A DNA stretch of 56,131 nt, taken from positions 1-56,131 of the forward strand of contig QCBG01000008.1 of NCBI GenBank assembly GCA_003279115.1, in the 5' to 3' direction. Under the pieces are notes generated by a model. It saw only the letters and a program-made list of their open reading frames with translations. It was not told the DNA's origin and made no database searches. This document shows positions 10,004 to 18,214 of this stretch, piece by piece; the first letter of the stretch is position 1; every line of letters starts with the position of its first letter. Origin of the DNA: Prochlorococcus sp. AG-347-E03. Its GTDB lineage: Bacteria > Cyanobacteriota > Cyanobacteriia > PCC-6307 > Cyanobiaceae. The translations under genes were made by a program, and so were the position numbers.

Positions 10004-10501
10004 TTATTTGATTTCGTTCTGAGCTATTTCGTATTTCTCCAATAGATTATTTACTTCTGCTAATGCAATCCTCTTTTGACAGGCAGAGTCATATCTATTT
10101 ACTGCTACTGAAGGTATTGAACCTTTGCTTTTCATCTCCCTTATACCAGTTTCTAGACATTGGAAAGCAACACTTGATAGATCCCTACCTTCTGCGGCTG
10201 CCCAAACTTTCATAAGGTAATTAAGGTTTGAGGGTACTGAGATTTGGACTTTATTTGAATTCGAAGTATTCAATGCAATATCATCGAGACTAATTTCTTT
10301 GGAAGATATAGTTTCCTTTACTTTTTTCTTCAAAATTTTTACTTGACTAATAGCGTCTTCTTTATTTTTGATTTTTTGGTCTATTGCAAATAATTCATCT
10401 TCAGAATTTATTAAAGCTTCTAATGCCCATTTAGCATCATCTTTCGCAATGGCAGTTCTATCAAGCCATTCATCTCTTATTTTTGACCAATTGTTAGGCA
10501 T
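10004..10501 (-). CDS. Probable ribbon-helix-helix DNA-binding protein
   Basis: The 165-residue protein has a charged, coiled N-terminal half (20-75). It then has a segment at about 88-135 reading VQISVPSNLNYLMKVWAAAE and continuing GRDLSSVAFQCLETGIREM. A short beta strand with two helices ending in GIRE-K fits the CopG/Arc ribbon-helix-helix pattern. A final Lys/Glu-rich helix could mediate multimer formation. Start ATG at 10501. The GIY-YIG-like gene follows at once, suggesting a two-gene operon. The role, a regulator or part of a small DNA-processing pair, is inference. Confidence 0.6.
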   Translation of the reverse strand: MPNNWSKIRDEWLDRTAIAKDDAKWALEALINSEDELFAIDQKIKNKEDAISQVKILKKKVKETISSKEISLDDIALNTSNSNKVQISVPSNLNYLMKVWAAAEGRDLSSVAFQCLETGIREMKSKGSIPSVAVNRYDSACQKRIALAEVNNLLEKYEIAQNEIK

Positions 10502-10773
10502 AAGCTTTATGCGTTAATTATAGAATAAACTAATCTGAATAGATTGTCTACAAATTCTATTTAGAATACATATAGATTATATAAAGTTTAAGATTTTCTT
10601 TTTTATTAAGATCTATCTTCTTAAAATAATGTTTTTGGATAATTAAAACTTTAGAGATTGATACAATATTATTTTGGTAATTGGGGACTATCTATTAAGA
10701 TAAATTCAACTCTTATGCTAAAAATATTTGTATCTCGTTAATTAATTCCTATTTTTTTAAAGTTTTTGTGCTT

Positions 10774-11163
10774 TTAATCTCTTTCAATAAGTTCAATTTT
10801 ATATCCATCAGGATCCTCAACAAAAGCTAAAACAGTCGTACTGTTTTTCATTGTTTTAGGTTTTGTTGTCACTTTACAACCATTATTTTCTAATCCTTGG
10901 CAAATAAGATGAATATCTTTAACTCCAATAGCTATATGTCCATATTTATCTCCAAGCTCATAGTCTTCTGACTTTTTATCCCAGTTGTGAGTTAATTCAA
11001 TCACTGCGTTTTCTTTTTCTGAGCCATAGCCAACAAATGCCAAAGTGAATTTTCCATGAGGATAATCCTTTTTTCTTAATAAATCCATTCCTAATCTATT
11101 GACATAGAAATCAATGGATTTATCTAAATCTCCTACTCTAAGCATTGTATGTAAAATACGCAT
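10774..11163 (-). CDS. gloA: Lactoylglutathione lyase (glyoxalase I)
   Basis: It converts the methylglyoxal-glutathione hemithioacetal to S-lactoylglutathione, the first detoxification step for methylglyoxal. The 129 residues match the short Ni/Co-dependent bacterial class. The metal ligands of the family are visible: H5 in ILHTMLRV, E56 in AVIELTHN, H76 in YGHIAIGV and E124 in KIELIERD. Opening [14 protein letters not shown] and the [15 protein letters not shown] block are also typical. Start ATG at 11163. It is a single-gene unit: about 270 bases separate it from the upstream-numbered RHH gene and a divergent Tic20-like gene begins 131 bases away. Confidence 0.94.
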   Translation of the reverse strand: MRILHTMLRVGDLDKSIDFYVNRLGMDLLRKKDYPHGKFTLAFVGYGSEKENAVIELTHNWDKKSEDYELGDKYGHIAIGVKDIHLICQGLENNGCKVTTKPKTMKNSTTVLAFVEDPDGYKIELIERD

Positions 11164-11294
11164 TTTGAATAATGAACCTTAATTAATTATCTAATATTTA
11201 ATATCCATCTGCCAAAGTTTATATTTCGAGGCTAATTCTTTTATTTAGTTCAGAAAATTAGGTTAAGATATGATTACTAAATTTAAAATATATA

Positions 11295-11729
11295 TTGAAT
11301 CAGATATTACAGAGACTCTCATCAGTATTTTTGTATACTTTGCCTTTAAAGGCATCAATACCTTTTGGATATTTTTTGTTCTATAAATATTCTTTTTTAA
11401 AAATACTATTATTATTAACTATTCCAATATCAATAATTGAAAAATCTTTACCTTTTGGTAGTTTTTTATTATTTATAATTTTGTTTGCTGGATTAGTAAG
11501 AAATCCAAAAGTTCCCTATTTCGTAAGATATAACGCATGCCAAGCATTACTTATTGATATTGCTTTGATAATAATTTCATATCTCTTGATGATATTTCCC
11601 ATAGTTGAATTACGCTCTATTATTTTTATATTTACACTATGTATTTTTATCTATTCGATTTCTCAATGTATTTATGGAGTTGAACCTGAAATACCCTTAA
11701 TTAGTAAATCTGTAAGAATGCAAATTTAA
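11295..11729 (+). CDS. Tic20-family membrane protein
   Basis: A 144-residue protein with four predicted membrane helices (about 15-35, 50-68, 82-105, 110-128). The diagnostic segment is RNPKVPYFVRYNACQALLIDI (residues about 69-88), the conserved loop and helix start of Tic20/Ycf60-like proteins. In plastids Tic20 is part of the inner-envelope import channel; the role of the cyanobacterial homologues is not settled. The start is TTG at 11295, giving NQILQRLSSVFLY at the N-terminus as is usual in the family. Divergent from gloA. Confidence 0.8.
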   Translation: MNQILQRLSSVFLYTLPLKASIPFGYFLFYKYSFLKILLLLTIPISIIEKSLPFGSFLLFIILFAGLVRNPKVPYFVRYNACQALLIDIALIIISYLLMIFPIVELRSIIFIFTLCIFIYSISQCIYGVEPEIPLISKSVRMQI

Positions 11730-11754
11730 AATATTTGTAGAGTTATTAACTTTT

Positions 11755-12084
11755 TCAGCACTCATTCAGAATAGATTCCCATCTTTGTTGACTTGCCTTA
11801 ATTGCTTGCATTGGTGGATTAGCTCCCTCTATTTCAAAGGCCTTAATTAATGATTTATTAGCTAATAGTCCTAATCTTGCTGCCTCCCTTTGCCTAGAGC
11901 ATACTTTTTTTCTTGATCCTTCTTTAAGATTAATTTCGATTTCTTTAAGAATCTGGCTAGCTTCATTCGATTTAGAATAAAAATCATTCATATAAATATC
12001 AAGTGCCGTATCAGCAAAAATTCCAACTGGAAACATTATTGTGACTAAACACATTATAAAATTTGATATTATAAATATTTTCAC
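11755..12084 (-). CDS. Small exported protein, unrecognised
   Basis: The 109-residue product starts with a clear signal peptide (hydrophobic 3-22, ending PVGIFA before DTALD). The mature part is helical and charged, with two cysteines (in KKVCSRQRE and the final NEC) that could form a disulfide. I know no family for it. Similar short secreted helical proteins are common in picocyanobacteria. It lies 7 bases after the upstream membrane gene on the same strand and is likely co-transcribed with it. Confidence 0.65.
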   Translation of the reverse strand: MKIFIISNFIMCLVTIMFPVGIFADTALDIYMNDFYSKSNEASQILKEIEINLKEGSRKKVCSRQREAARLGLLANKSLIKAFEIEGANPPMQAIKASQQRWESILNEC

Positions 12085-12091
12085 AATAATC

Positions 12092-12676
12092 TTAAGTAAA
12101 TTTTTTCTGCGATCTCTTTAACACTAAATAAAAGGTAAGAACGCTAATTGTTCCTGATGGCCCTATTAAAATATGCCAAAATTGATCGCCACTAATCGAG
12201 AGCTTTGTTCCAAAGAAAGTTGTAAAAAAAATACCAAATATAGGGTAAAGGATAAAAAGCCAATCTTTAAAAACTCTTTGCCAATTCATTATTAGAAAAA
12301 TACTTACTATAACTTGAAAGAGAAGAGCGATAGATTTATCAAATAAAAAATATGAGATTATTGAACATAAAGAAATGCAAAAGTTGGTTGTTTGAATAAA
12401 TTTATTTTTTATAACTGATATTGATAAACATGTTAGTCCTAAGGATAGGAAAGAATAAAATAACCAATTAAATAAAGAGGAATGATCTACATAAATCCAA
12501 GATGTTTGGGTATGATCTATCATTTCAGAAATCGATGCTAATCCTAAGAAAATAAAACCGAAAGGTATTAATTTGTTCTTGCTTATATGATTGAATTTAT
12601 TGATCGATCTAACTCCTAATAAAATTGGAATGATTGTCGCTTGCAAATGGGCTAATAATAAAATTGAAAAAAACAA
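12092..12676 (-). CDS. Polytopic membrane protein, unrecognised
   Basis: A 194-residue protein that is almost entirely membrane: six or seven hydrophobic segments can be drawn. Conserved-looking polar residues sit at helix ends: HLQAT near residue 9, DHTQTSWIYVDHSS near 55 and DQFWHILIGPSG near 165. The spread of His and Asp over three helices recalls membrane hydrolases of the CREST/alkaline-ceramidase type, but this is only an impression. Start TTG at 12674-12676. It is followed by the small exported protein and preceded by another small membrane protein on the same strand. Confidence 0.6.
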   Translation of the reverse strand: MFFSILLLAHLQATIIPILLGVRSINKFNHISKNKLIPFGFIFLGLASISEMIDHTQTSWIYVDHSSLFNWLFYSFLSLGLTCLSISVIKNKFIQTTNFCISLCSIISYFLFDKSIALLFQVIVSIFLIMNWQRVFKDWLFILYPIFGIFFTTFFGTKLSISGDQFWHILIGPSGTISVLTFYLVLKRSQKKFT

Positions 12677-12731
12677 AATAAATTCTCAACCTCGATATAT
12701 CTAAAATTTTAATACAAAGAACCTTTCTCAA

Positions 12732-12953
12732 TTACCTTTGTAGAGAAAGATACCATTGCCCAACGACAATAATTATTATTGTAAGGACAAAAGGGAAAGC
12801 AGGATATCTTGTTTGAAAATTAGCAGGTGGCCATGGAGACCAAGATATTAATCTTCCTTGAGGTTCTTTAGAAGAAATCAATTTCTTTGTTTTTAAATAA
12901 TTGGATTTATTATCTGCGAAACCCTTACTCATCATAATTGTTATAAAAAACAA
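12732..12953 (-). CDS. Small single-span membrane protein, unrecognised
   Basis: As called from TTG at 12953 the product has 73 residues. Two ATG codons a few residues in (MM at 7-8) are equally possible starts and would give about 66-67 residues. The middle is polar with an SWSPWPPANF segment, and residues 52-70 form one membrane helix (PFVLTIIIIVVGQWYL). No family recognised. The Trp/Pro-rich stretch before the helix is distinctive. Part of a leftward run of small membrane proteins. Confidence 0.5.
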   Translation of the reverse strand: MFFITIMMSKGFADNKSNYLKTKKLISSKEPQGRLISWSPWPPANFQTRYPAFPFVLTIIIIVVGQWYLSLQR

Positions 12954-13032
12954 ATAATAACAAGAATAAAAAAGAAGAGTGTAGAAATTGCTTATAAGTT
13001 TTTTATTATCAGTTCTTTAATAATGCCAATTA

Positions 13033-13713
13033 TTATTTAGATTTTCCTTTAAGAAATAATTTGAAGTTGTTCCAAAAATGTAAAAATATACCAGTTGAAA
13101 GTAAAAATTCATAAATTTCTAAATCATTTCTTATGTGTTCAACTGTAGAAGCCCATGAGATTTCGTAATAAAAAATATATAAAGCTGTAATCAGGAAAAA
13201 TAAGCTTAATTTTTTGTTGGGGATTGAATTAAAATCTGGCCATTTTCTCCATCCTATCCAACCAAATAAAATACAGATTGCAATCAAAATAGGATCAAGA
13301 AAGAAATCATGAAAAACGGGCAGATTATGTAAGTTAGTTTCGCTTTGAATACTTATTTCAGTTAACGAATTAAGTGAAAAACCAGTAATACGCTCTCCCC
13401 AACTTATTTCCTCAGCTGCAACGAAGAAACAAAATGCGCTGAGAATTAACCAAATAAAGGAATTTATTGAATTTTTATTTTTACTTTTTGAATAGATAAA
13501 AATACCAAATACTGATGAAATTAAATATTCTGTAAACTGTAGCCACTCCAAAGGACCGTCTTCGATTTTTAATAAATTAAACCAAGTTAAACCAATAATA
13601 TTTTCTCCATAAGGAAGGATATAAACAAACCCATATATAAAAATTAGATAATAAATGGGGAATAGATCAACTGCTGGAGTGATGTCACCCCAGGGGGTTT
13701 TGATTATTTTCAA
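13033..13713 (-). CDS. Membrane protein with an EEISWGER motif, function unknown
   Basis: The 226-residue protein has about six membrane helices. Its best-conserved part is FFVAAEEISWGERITGF, followed about 15 residues later by QSETNLHNLPVFHD. The pair EEISWGxR ... QxExNLHNL recurs in uncharacterised bacterial membrane proteins that I recall seeing but cannot name. The Glu, Arg and His suggest a metal or lipid-headgroup site within the membrane. Start ATG at 13713. It stands in the leftward run of membrane genes between the Tic20-like gene and tRNA-Ser. Confidence 0.62.
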   Translation of the reverse strand: MKIIKTPWGDITPAVDLFPIYYLIFIYGFVYILPYGENIIGLTWFNLLKIEDGPLEWLQFTEYLISSVFGIFIYSKSKNKNSINSFIWLILSAFCFFVAAEEISWGERITGFSLNSLTEISIQSETNLHNLPVFHDFFLDPILIAICILFGWIGWRKWPDFNSIPNKKLSLFFLITALYIFYYEISWASTVEHIRNDLEIYEFLLSTGIFLHFWNNFKLFLKGKSK

Positions 13714-13816
13714 AATTAAATTAATATTTTATTGAATTATTCTATAACAATCTTGAAAGAGGAAATATAATTTATTTCTGTTTTAAATCCAAAAATAATT
13801 AGTAAAAAATATATTT

Positions 13817-14365
13817 TTATGCACTTTGGATAATTAAGAAAAGCGAAATATAGTAAAAGTATGCTCCTATTAGTGAATAAATTATTATTAATTTTTTATT
13901 TATTTCTGATGATGCAATGAAATAGCTTCCTAGAGAGAAAGGTAATATAGGGAAAGTACGTATTATTAATATGAAAATTGGTTTGAAAGTAAAATTTTCA
14001 AATATATATTTTAAGCGATGATTTCTAATGTTTTTTAAAAAAGGGACGTTTTGTGAAAATCTTAAATTTGTTTTTCTAAGTAATATGATTTGCAAAACTC
14101 CTAAAATAGTTAAAATTGGTGCAAAAAAAATGACATAATTGAAACCTAAAAACTTTACTAATATAGAGTCAAATAAGATTGATATAGGCAAGCCAAATAA
14201 AATACAAATAATATTGATTAATGCCAAATACCTATATTCAATATCCATTATTAAATTCTCAAATCCATTGCTATATTTAAGAAAAAGAGCCAGTAAATAA
14301 ATGGCTATATAAAAAATAAAAATTTTAAATATTGCTGGTTTTAAATTTAAATTTTTTCTAAACAT
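13817..14365 (-). CDS. VTT-like (TVP38/DedA-type) membrane protein
   Basis: A 182-residue protein with about five hydrophobic segments. The region IRTFPILPFSLGSYFIASSE (about 134-153), followed by a further helix, matches the R-x-P--PF-------G pattern of the VTT/SNARE-associated family. That family works in lipid scrambling or undecaprenyl-phosphate turnover. It is shorter and more divergent than typical DedA proteins, so the call is tentative. Its start overlaps the end of the methyltransferase gene by 19 bases, a sign of translational coupling. A role in lipid or glycan modification together with that methyltransferase is inference. Confidence 0.55.
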   Translation of the reverse strand: MFRKNLNLKPAIFKIFIFYIAIYLLALFLKYSNGFENLIMDIEYRYLALINIICILFGLPISILFDSILVKFLGFNYVIFFAPILTILGVLQIILLRKTNLRFSQNVPFLKNIRNHRLKYIFENFTFKPIFILIIRTFPILPFSLGSYFIASSEINKKLIIIYSLIGAYFYYISLFLIIQSA

Positions 14366-15081
14366 ATTAAATTAAACATCCCCAAAGTTTTGTCAAAGAA
14401 GAACCTCTCAAATTTTCTTATTATTTTAATAAACCTACCTAATCCTGTATTGAATGAATGGCCTCCACTTAATAAATAAGAAAATGGCATCATATTCTTT
14501 TTTTGAATTAAAGAAAACATCGGGAATAAATTTTTAAATTTTTCATAGTCCCTTTCAAAAATTATCCATGAGAGTGCTTGATTAGAGTCTAATAAAGGAT
14601 CTTTAGATTGAAATTTCCATTCACTCTGTTCCGTATCAAAGGGTTCATTATCAACAAATTTATAGACCAATCTACTCCAGTAATTATTACTTGGTTCAAT
14701 CATTATTATTCTTCCTCCCGGTAAAAGAGACTTTTCTGCTGCCTTCAAAAATAATACTGGGTCGCTTATGTGATGAAAAACGTTTACTAAAATTAAATTT
14801 GAAATTTTGTTTTCAAATTTTTGCCCTATATCCATCGCATTAAGTTTGAAATCAGTATTAGAATTTAAAAAAACATCTGTTTTTTTTATGCTTTTATTTA
14901 TCTGATCAATGAAACTTGCACCGCATCCAAGTTCGATATTAATTCCTTCTTTTTCAGAAATAAAATTTGAAATAAGCTCATACCATTCCTGGTAAATGTA
15001 ACCTAATGCTTTATTTGATTTTTCGAAACCAATTCTATCTTTTGTAATATCCTCACCTTTAGTTGACATTTTTTTTTTCAA
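14347..15081 (-). CDS. Class I SAM-dependent methyltransferase
   Basis: The 244-residue soluble protein has the Rossmann methyltransferase core. Motif I is INIELGCGASF (about 43-53), an acidic loop follows, and then LILVNVFHHISDPVLFL (about 96-112) and LLPGGRIIMIEP (123-134). The order fits family Methyltransf_11. The target is unknown; the C-terminal third, rich in Phe and Lys, is unlike housekeeping enzymes. Overlaps the VTT-like gene by 19 bases. Upstream lies tRNA-Ser, 95 bases away. Likely part of a strain-variable cell-surface or lipid patch. Confidence 0.78.
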   Translation of the reverse strand: MKKKMSTKGEDITKDRIGFEKSNKALGYIYQEWYELISNFISEKEGINIELGCGASFIDQINKSIKKTDVFLNSNTDFKLNAMDIGQKFENKISNLILVNVFHHISDPVLFLKAAEKSLLPGGRIIMIEPSNNYWSRLVYKFVDNEPFDTEQSEWKFQSKDPLLDSNQALSWIIFERDYEKFKNLFPMFSLIQKKNMMPFSYLLSGGHSFNTGLGRFIKIIRKFERFFFDKTLGMFNLICLEKI

Positions 15082-15176
15082 AGGTTGTGAAATATATTTT
15101 AAAAAATTTAATAAATTAATATTTTATAAATAGTTCTTAAATTCAATTTTAAGTTTTTAAATATTAATTAATAGGA

Positions 15177-15263
15177 CGGAGGGGGTGGGATTCGAACCCA
15201 CGGTGCCCTTGCAGACACGCTAGTTTTCAAGACTAGAGCCTTAAACCACTCGACCACCCCTCC
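15177..15263 (-). tRNA. tRNA-Ser(UGA)
   Basis: Read on the minus strand, the sequence folds as an 87-base class II tRNA. The acceptor stem is GGAGGGG with CCCCTCC and discriminator G. The D arm has the GTGGTTTAAGG loop, the T arm has the GGTTCGAATCC loop and a long variable arm is present. The anticodon stem CTAGT/ACTAG encloses CTTGAAA, giving anticodon TGA (plus-strand 15227-15229), which reads UCA-type serine codons. The 3' CCA is not encoded. No second copy of its 3' end was seen nearby. Confidence 0.97.
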
Positions 15264-15435
15264 AGATGAAATATATTAAATTCCAACTTCATTAATATAG
15301 CAAATAGTAGTAATGAAAATAGAGATTATAAACAACTAAAAATAAAAAATTTGGTGAATATTTATCGCAATTAATTACCAACAAATTAATTATATCTTGC
15401 TCATTATCTTTTAAATATTTACTTTTTTTTCAATT

Positions 15436-16536
15436 TTATCCCCATATCTTTTTTTGAATGTAATCATAAAGATAGCTAGGAGATATGTTAGGAATTAAAT
15501 CTCCTCTATTATCTAGTTTCTTTAGATCTGGATATTCACCTATAATCTGCTCATTAAAAGCATCACCAATAAGAAAAGCAACAGAAGCACTGCCATGATC
15601 TGTCCCATTTGATCCATTCTCTTTAAGTCTTCGTCCAAATTCACTTGTTACTACAATATTGAGTTCAATATTCTTATTTAATTTATCTGCTCCATTTTTT
15701 AAAAAGTAAATATTTTCACTTAATTCTTTTAGTAATTTATTTTGTCTAGTAATTTGATTTGTATGTGTATCAAAACCACCAAGCTCCATTTGTATAAATG
15801 TTGGTGGCGAGTCTGCATTAATTATTTGCAGAGCAGTTGAAGTTTGTTTTGCTAATTGTCCCTTTGGTCGCTGAATATTAGTTGGTAACTTTTTTAAATT
15901 TTTTTTTATATCAATAATTTTATTAGTACTAAATTGATCAATTTCTAAAAAGGTTTTTAGAGATTTTCTATTATTTAATATTAGATCATTTCTAAAACTT
16001 GAATTACCGAATGAATTTTTTTCTTTACCAAGAAAATGTAAAGAATTAACCTTAGATCCCTCAACTGCATTAGAACCTGTTGGACCTAATGACAATAAAT
16101 ATTTGTCATTATTAATTGAATCAGAGATCTTTGCAAGCCACCCTTTCCCTACCCCTGATTCCTTCCCAGTACTCCATTGATCCATAGCTACAAAGTGACT
16201 TCTATTTGGATTATCCCATCCAATACCCAATGCAAAAGTTAGTTGTTTTTTATCCCACAAGGGAATTAGGCTTTCCATCATTGGATTTAAAGCAAGTTCT
16301 GAATTCAATTTAAGTGAGTTGTTAATGGCTATATTTGGTCTTTGAGAAAAATATATTGAATTTTTATATGGAATGATTGTATTTAATCCATCATTTCCGC
16401 CTCTCATTTCAATAAGTATTAAAACCTTCTTTTTCTGATTCCCAAAATTAGAATTTGCAAAAACTTTATTATTGTATAAAGCTATTAAACCAGAAGTTAG
16501 AGTTAGACTTAAAAAATTTCTTCTTGATAAATTCAT
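15436..16536 (-). CDS. DUF1501 protein with Tat signal
   Basis: A 366-residue exported protein. The N-terminus LSRRNFLSLTLTSG is a twin-arginine signal, predicting export in a folded state. The body shows DUF1501 landmarks, a family in the alkaline-phosphatase-like superfamily: EMRGGNDGLNTIIPY (about 43-57), GGFDTHTNQ (about 253-261) and SEFGRRLKENGSNGTDHG (about 299-316). Function is unknown; the superfamily fold suggests metal-dependent ester hydrolysis. It begins one base after the DUF1800 gene. That pairing is common in bacteria, and here the pair stands beside the type IV pilus locus, suggesting but not proving a surface role. Confidence 0.85.
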   Translation of the reverse strand: MNLSRRNFLSLTLTSGLIALYNNKVFANSNFGNQKKKVLILIEMRGGNDGLNTIIPYKNSIYFSQRPNIAINNSLKLNSELALNPMMESLIPLWDKKQLTFALGIGWDNPNRSHFVAMDQWSTGKESGVGKGWLAKISDSINNDKYLLSLGPTGSNAVEGSKVNSLHFLGKEKNSFGNSSFRNDLILNNRKSLKTFLEIDQFSTNKIIDIKKNLKKLPTNIQRPKGQLAKQTSTALQIINADSPPTFIQMELGGFDTHTNQITRQNKLLKELSENIYFLKNGADKLNKNIELNIVVTSEFGRRLKENGSNGTDHGSASVAFLIGDAFNEQIIGEYPDLKKLDNRGDLIPNISPSYLYDYIQKKIWG

Positions 16537-16537
16537 A

Positions 16538-17662
16538 TTAAAAAATTAAATCGATCGGTCCATCAAAGTTCCATGAAGGATCTGTAATTAATGCAGAAAT
16601 ATTTTCTCTTGTTGGTTCTGCGGGTAAAGAAATATTTAATGGATCAAATGCAACTAATTCACTTCTTAGGAGTTCGGATTTATTTCTTGTATCCCATATT
16701 TCTTCATCTGCTATAAGCTTTATGAGGCCTTTTTTTCTATAATAGATTCTTGCACTTGAGAGCCATTCATCGCCAAATGGCCAGCCCTTGGGATTTGGAG
16801 GCTCTAATAATCTTTGACCCATTTGATTTAATATTTTCAACCCTATGTTGAAATTATTTGGATGCTTACTTCCTATTAAAGAGATTGTTTTAGAGACTAA
16901 AGAACAAGGATCAAGTAATCTAGATCCATATTTCGCACAATTTAAATAGGGTTCGCTAGACGCAAAGCCCTTATAAAGAACTTTGAGTTGTAAGTTATTC
17001 TCTTTGAAATCTTCAATAATTTTTGAAATAGTTTCTGTTTTAACATCTTCACCTATTAAGTAATTACCAAACCTTTTGGCTACATTCTCAGCAGTTGTTG
17101 GTTGTTGCACCAACCAATTAATAAGACTTTTTAAATCAAAATATTTTTTTTTCCCAAGTATTGTAGTTTCACCTTTAAAGTGAAATTTCTGAGACTGCCT
17201 TACATTATTTTCTTTATCTAGTATTAATCCTGTTAATACTAATGATGTATTCTGAACATCTTCTTCTGAAAAGTTTCCTTCACCTACCGTATAAAGTTCT
17301 AACAACTCTCTTCCAAGATTCTCATTGAGGTCATTCTCTTTTGTTCTAAATGCATTGAAGTAGGATAGTAAACCAGGATTACTTAACTGCGAATAAAGTA
17401 ATTTTTCATAATTAGTAAATTGATAATTTTTTATAGAATTAATTTGTTTAATTATCCAATGCGGATTCAAAAAACTTCTTGCATTTACAGCAAAAATAGA
17501 TAGCCATATATTTGCAAGAAAACTTGCTTTTTTATTTGGCCCATATGTTAAGTCTTTTAACCAATAAGTTTTTGTATTTCTTAGAGATAATCGCTTACAA
17601 GATAATTTTTCTTCTTTCGTTTTTTCTTTTCGACAATCATTTAAAGAGTAATAGCTATCCAT
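16538..17662 (-). CDS. DUF1800 protein, short at the N-terminus
   Basis: The 374 residues show the DUF1800 core: LNENLGRELLELYTVG (about 112-127), then FSEEDVQNTSLVLTG, and PPNPKGWPFGDEWLS (about 282-296). The family is typically longer (around 450-500), and the usual opening segment is missing. The frame stays open for 27 more codons upstream of the ATG at 17662 and encodes a hydrophobic stretch (FIFLFFFEGFFSISALF) like a signal peptide. It has no ATG, GTG or TTG, so either a rare start is used or the 5' end has been lost. It is followed by DUF1501 after one base. Function unknown; the pair probably acts together outside the cytoplasm. Confidence 0.8.
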   Translation of the reverse strand: MDSYYSLNDCRKEKTKEEKLSCKRLSLRNTKTYWLKDLTYGPNKKASFLANIWLSIFAVNARSFLNPHWIIKQINSIKNYQFTNYEKLLYSQLSNPGLLSYFNAFRTKENDLNENLGRELLELYTVGEGNFSEEDVQNTSLVLTGLILDKENNVRQSQKFHFKGETTILGKKKYFDLKSLINWLVQQPTTAENVAKRFGNYLIGEDVKTETISKIIEDFKENNLQLKVLYKGFASSEPYLNCAKYGSRLLDPCSLVSKTISLIGSKHPNNFNIGLKILNQMGQRLLEPPNPKGWPFGDEWLSSARIYYRKKGLIKLIADEEIWDTRNKSELLRSELVAFDPLNISLPAEPTRENISALITDPSWNFDGPIDLIF

Positions 17663-17908
17663 GAAATCTTTATTCTTATTTATAAATAACGCAGAAATGG
17701 AAAAAAATCCTTCGAAAAAAAATAAAAATATAAAAGTTCTTAATTAAATTTTCTTAAACATTAACTTAAAAAAATTGATATTCCCATTTCAATCTACTTG
17801 ACATCTGATTAAATTTTGTGAAATTTAAATGTATAAAATTAAAACCTTTTTTTGACCACTATAGTATTTATTTAAAAAAAATAAAAAAGGAGTAAAATCC
17901 CTAAAAAT

Positions 17909-18184
17909 ATGATTAAAAAAAAATTTTTTAAAATAGTTTTCTATTTTTTTCCATTAATTTTAATTAGCAATGAATTCTTTATAGAATCATATGCAAAAAT
18001 AAAAACTAAAGTTGAAGCTGATAATTTCTTGAATGAATATTGCATTGAAATTGTCAATGCAATTAAAGAAGCTTACGAAACTCAAATTATTTCTGTAAAA
18101 AATAATGACTTGAAGAAATTTGGAGAACAAGGTCGCTGGATAGGAGGATTATCAGATATTTATAGTAAGTTATGTAAAAAATAA
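17909..18184 (+). CDS. Small exported protein at the head of the pilin genes
   Basis: A 91-residue protein with a Lys-rich start and a hydrophobic segment (residues 9-24), a signal peptide or anchor, then a helical mature part with two cysteines (in NEYCIEIVN and the end KLCKK). I recognise no family. It is the first gene of the rightward group leading to the prepilin peptidase, whose gene starts 30 bases after its stop, so a role in pilus assembly or envelope is inferred from position only. An AGGAG stands at 17888, rather far (about 16 bases) from the ATG. Confidence 0.6.
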   Translation: MIKKKFFKIVFYFFPLILISNEFFIESYAKIKTKVEADNFLNEYCIEIVNAIKEAYETQIISVKNNDLKKFGEQGRWIGGLSDIYSKLCKK

Positions 18185-18214
18185 AAATTTTGAAATATCT
18201 GAATTTCTAGGAAA

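Noticed and set aside
15082..15435. tRNA-derived integration site with integrase
   Set aside because: The tRNA-Ser is intact, no repeat of its 3' end was seen in the window and no integrase gene is present.
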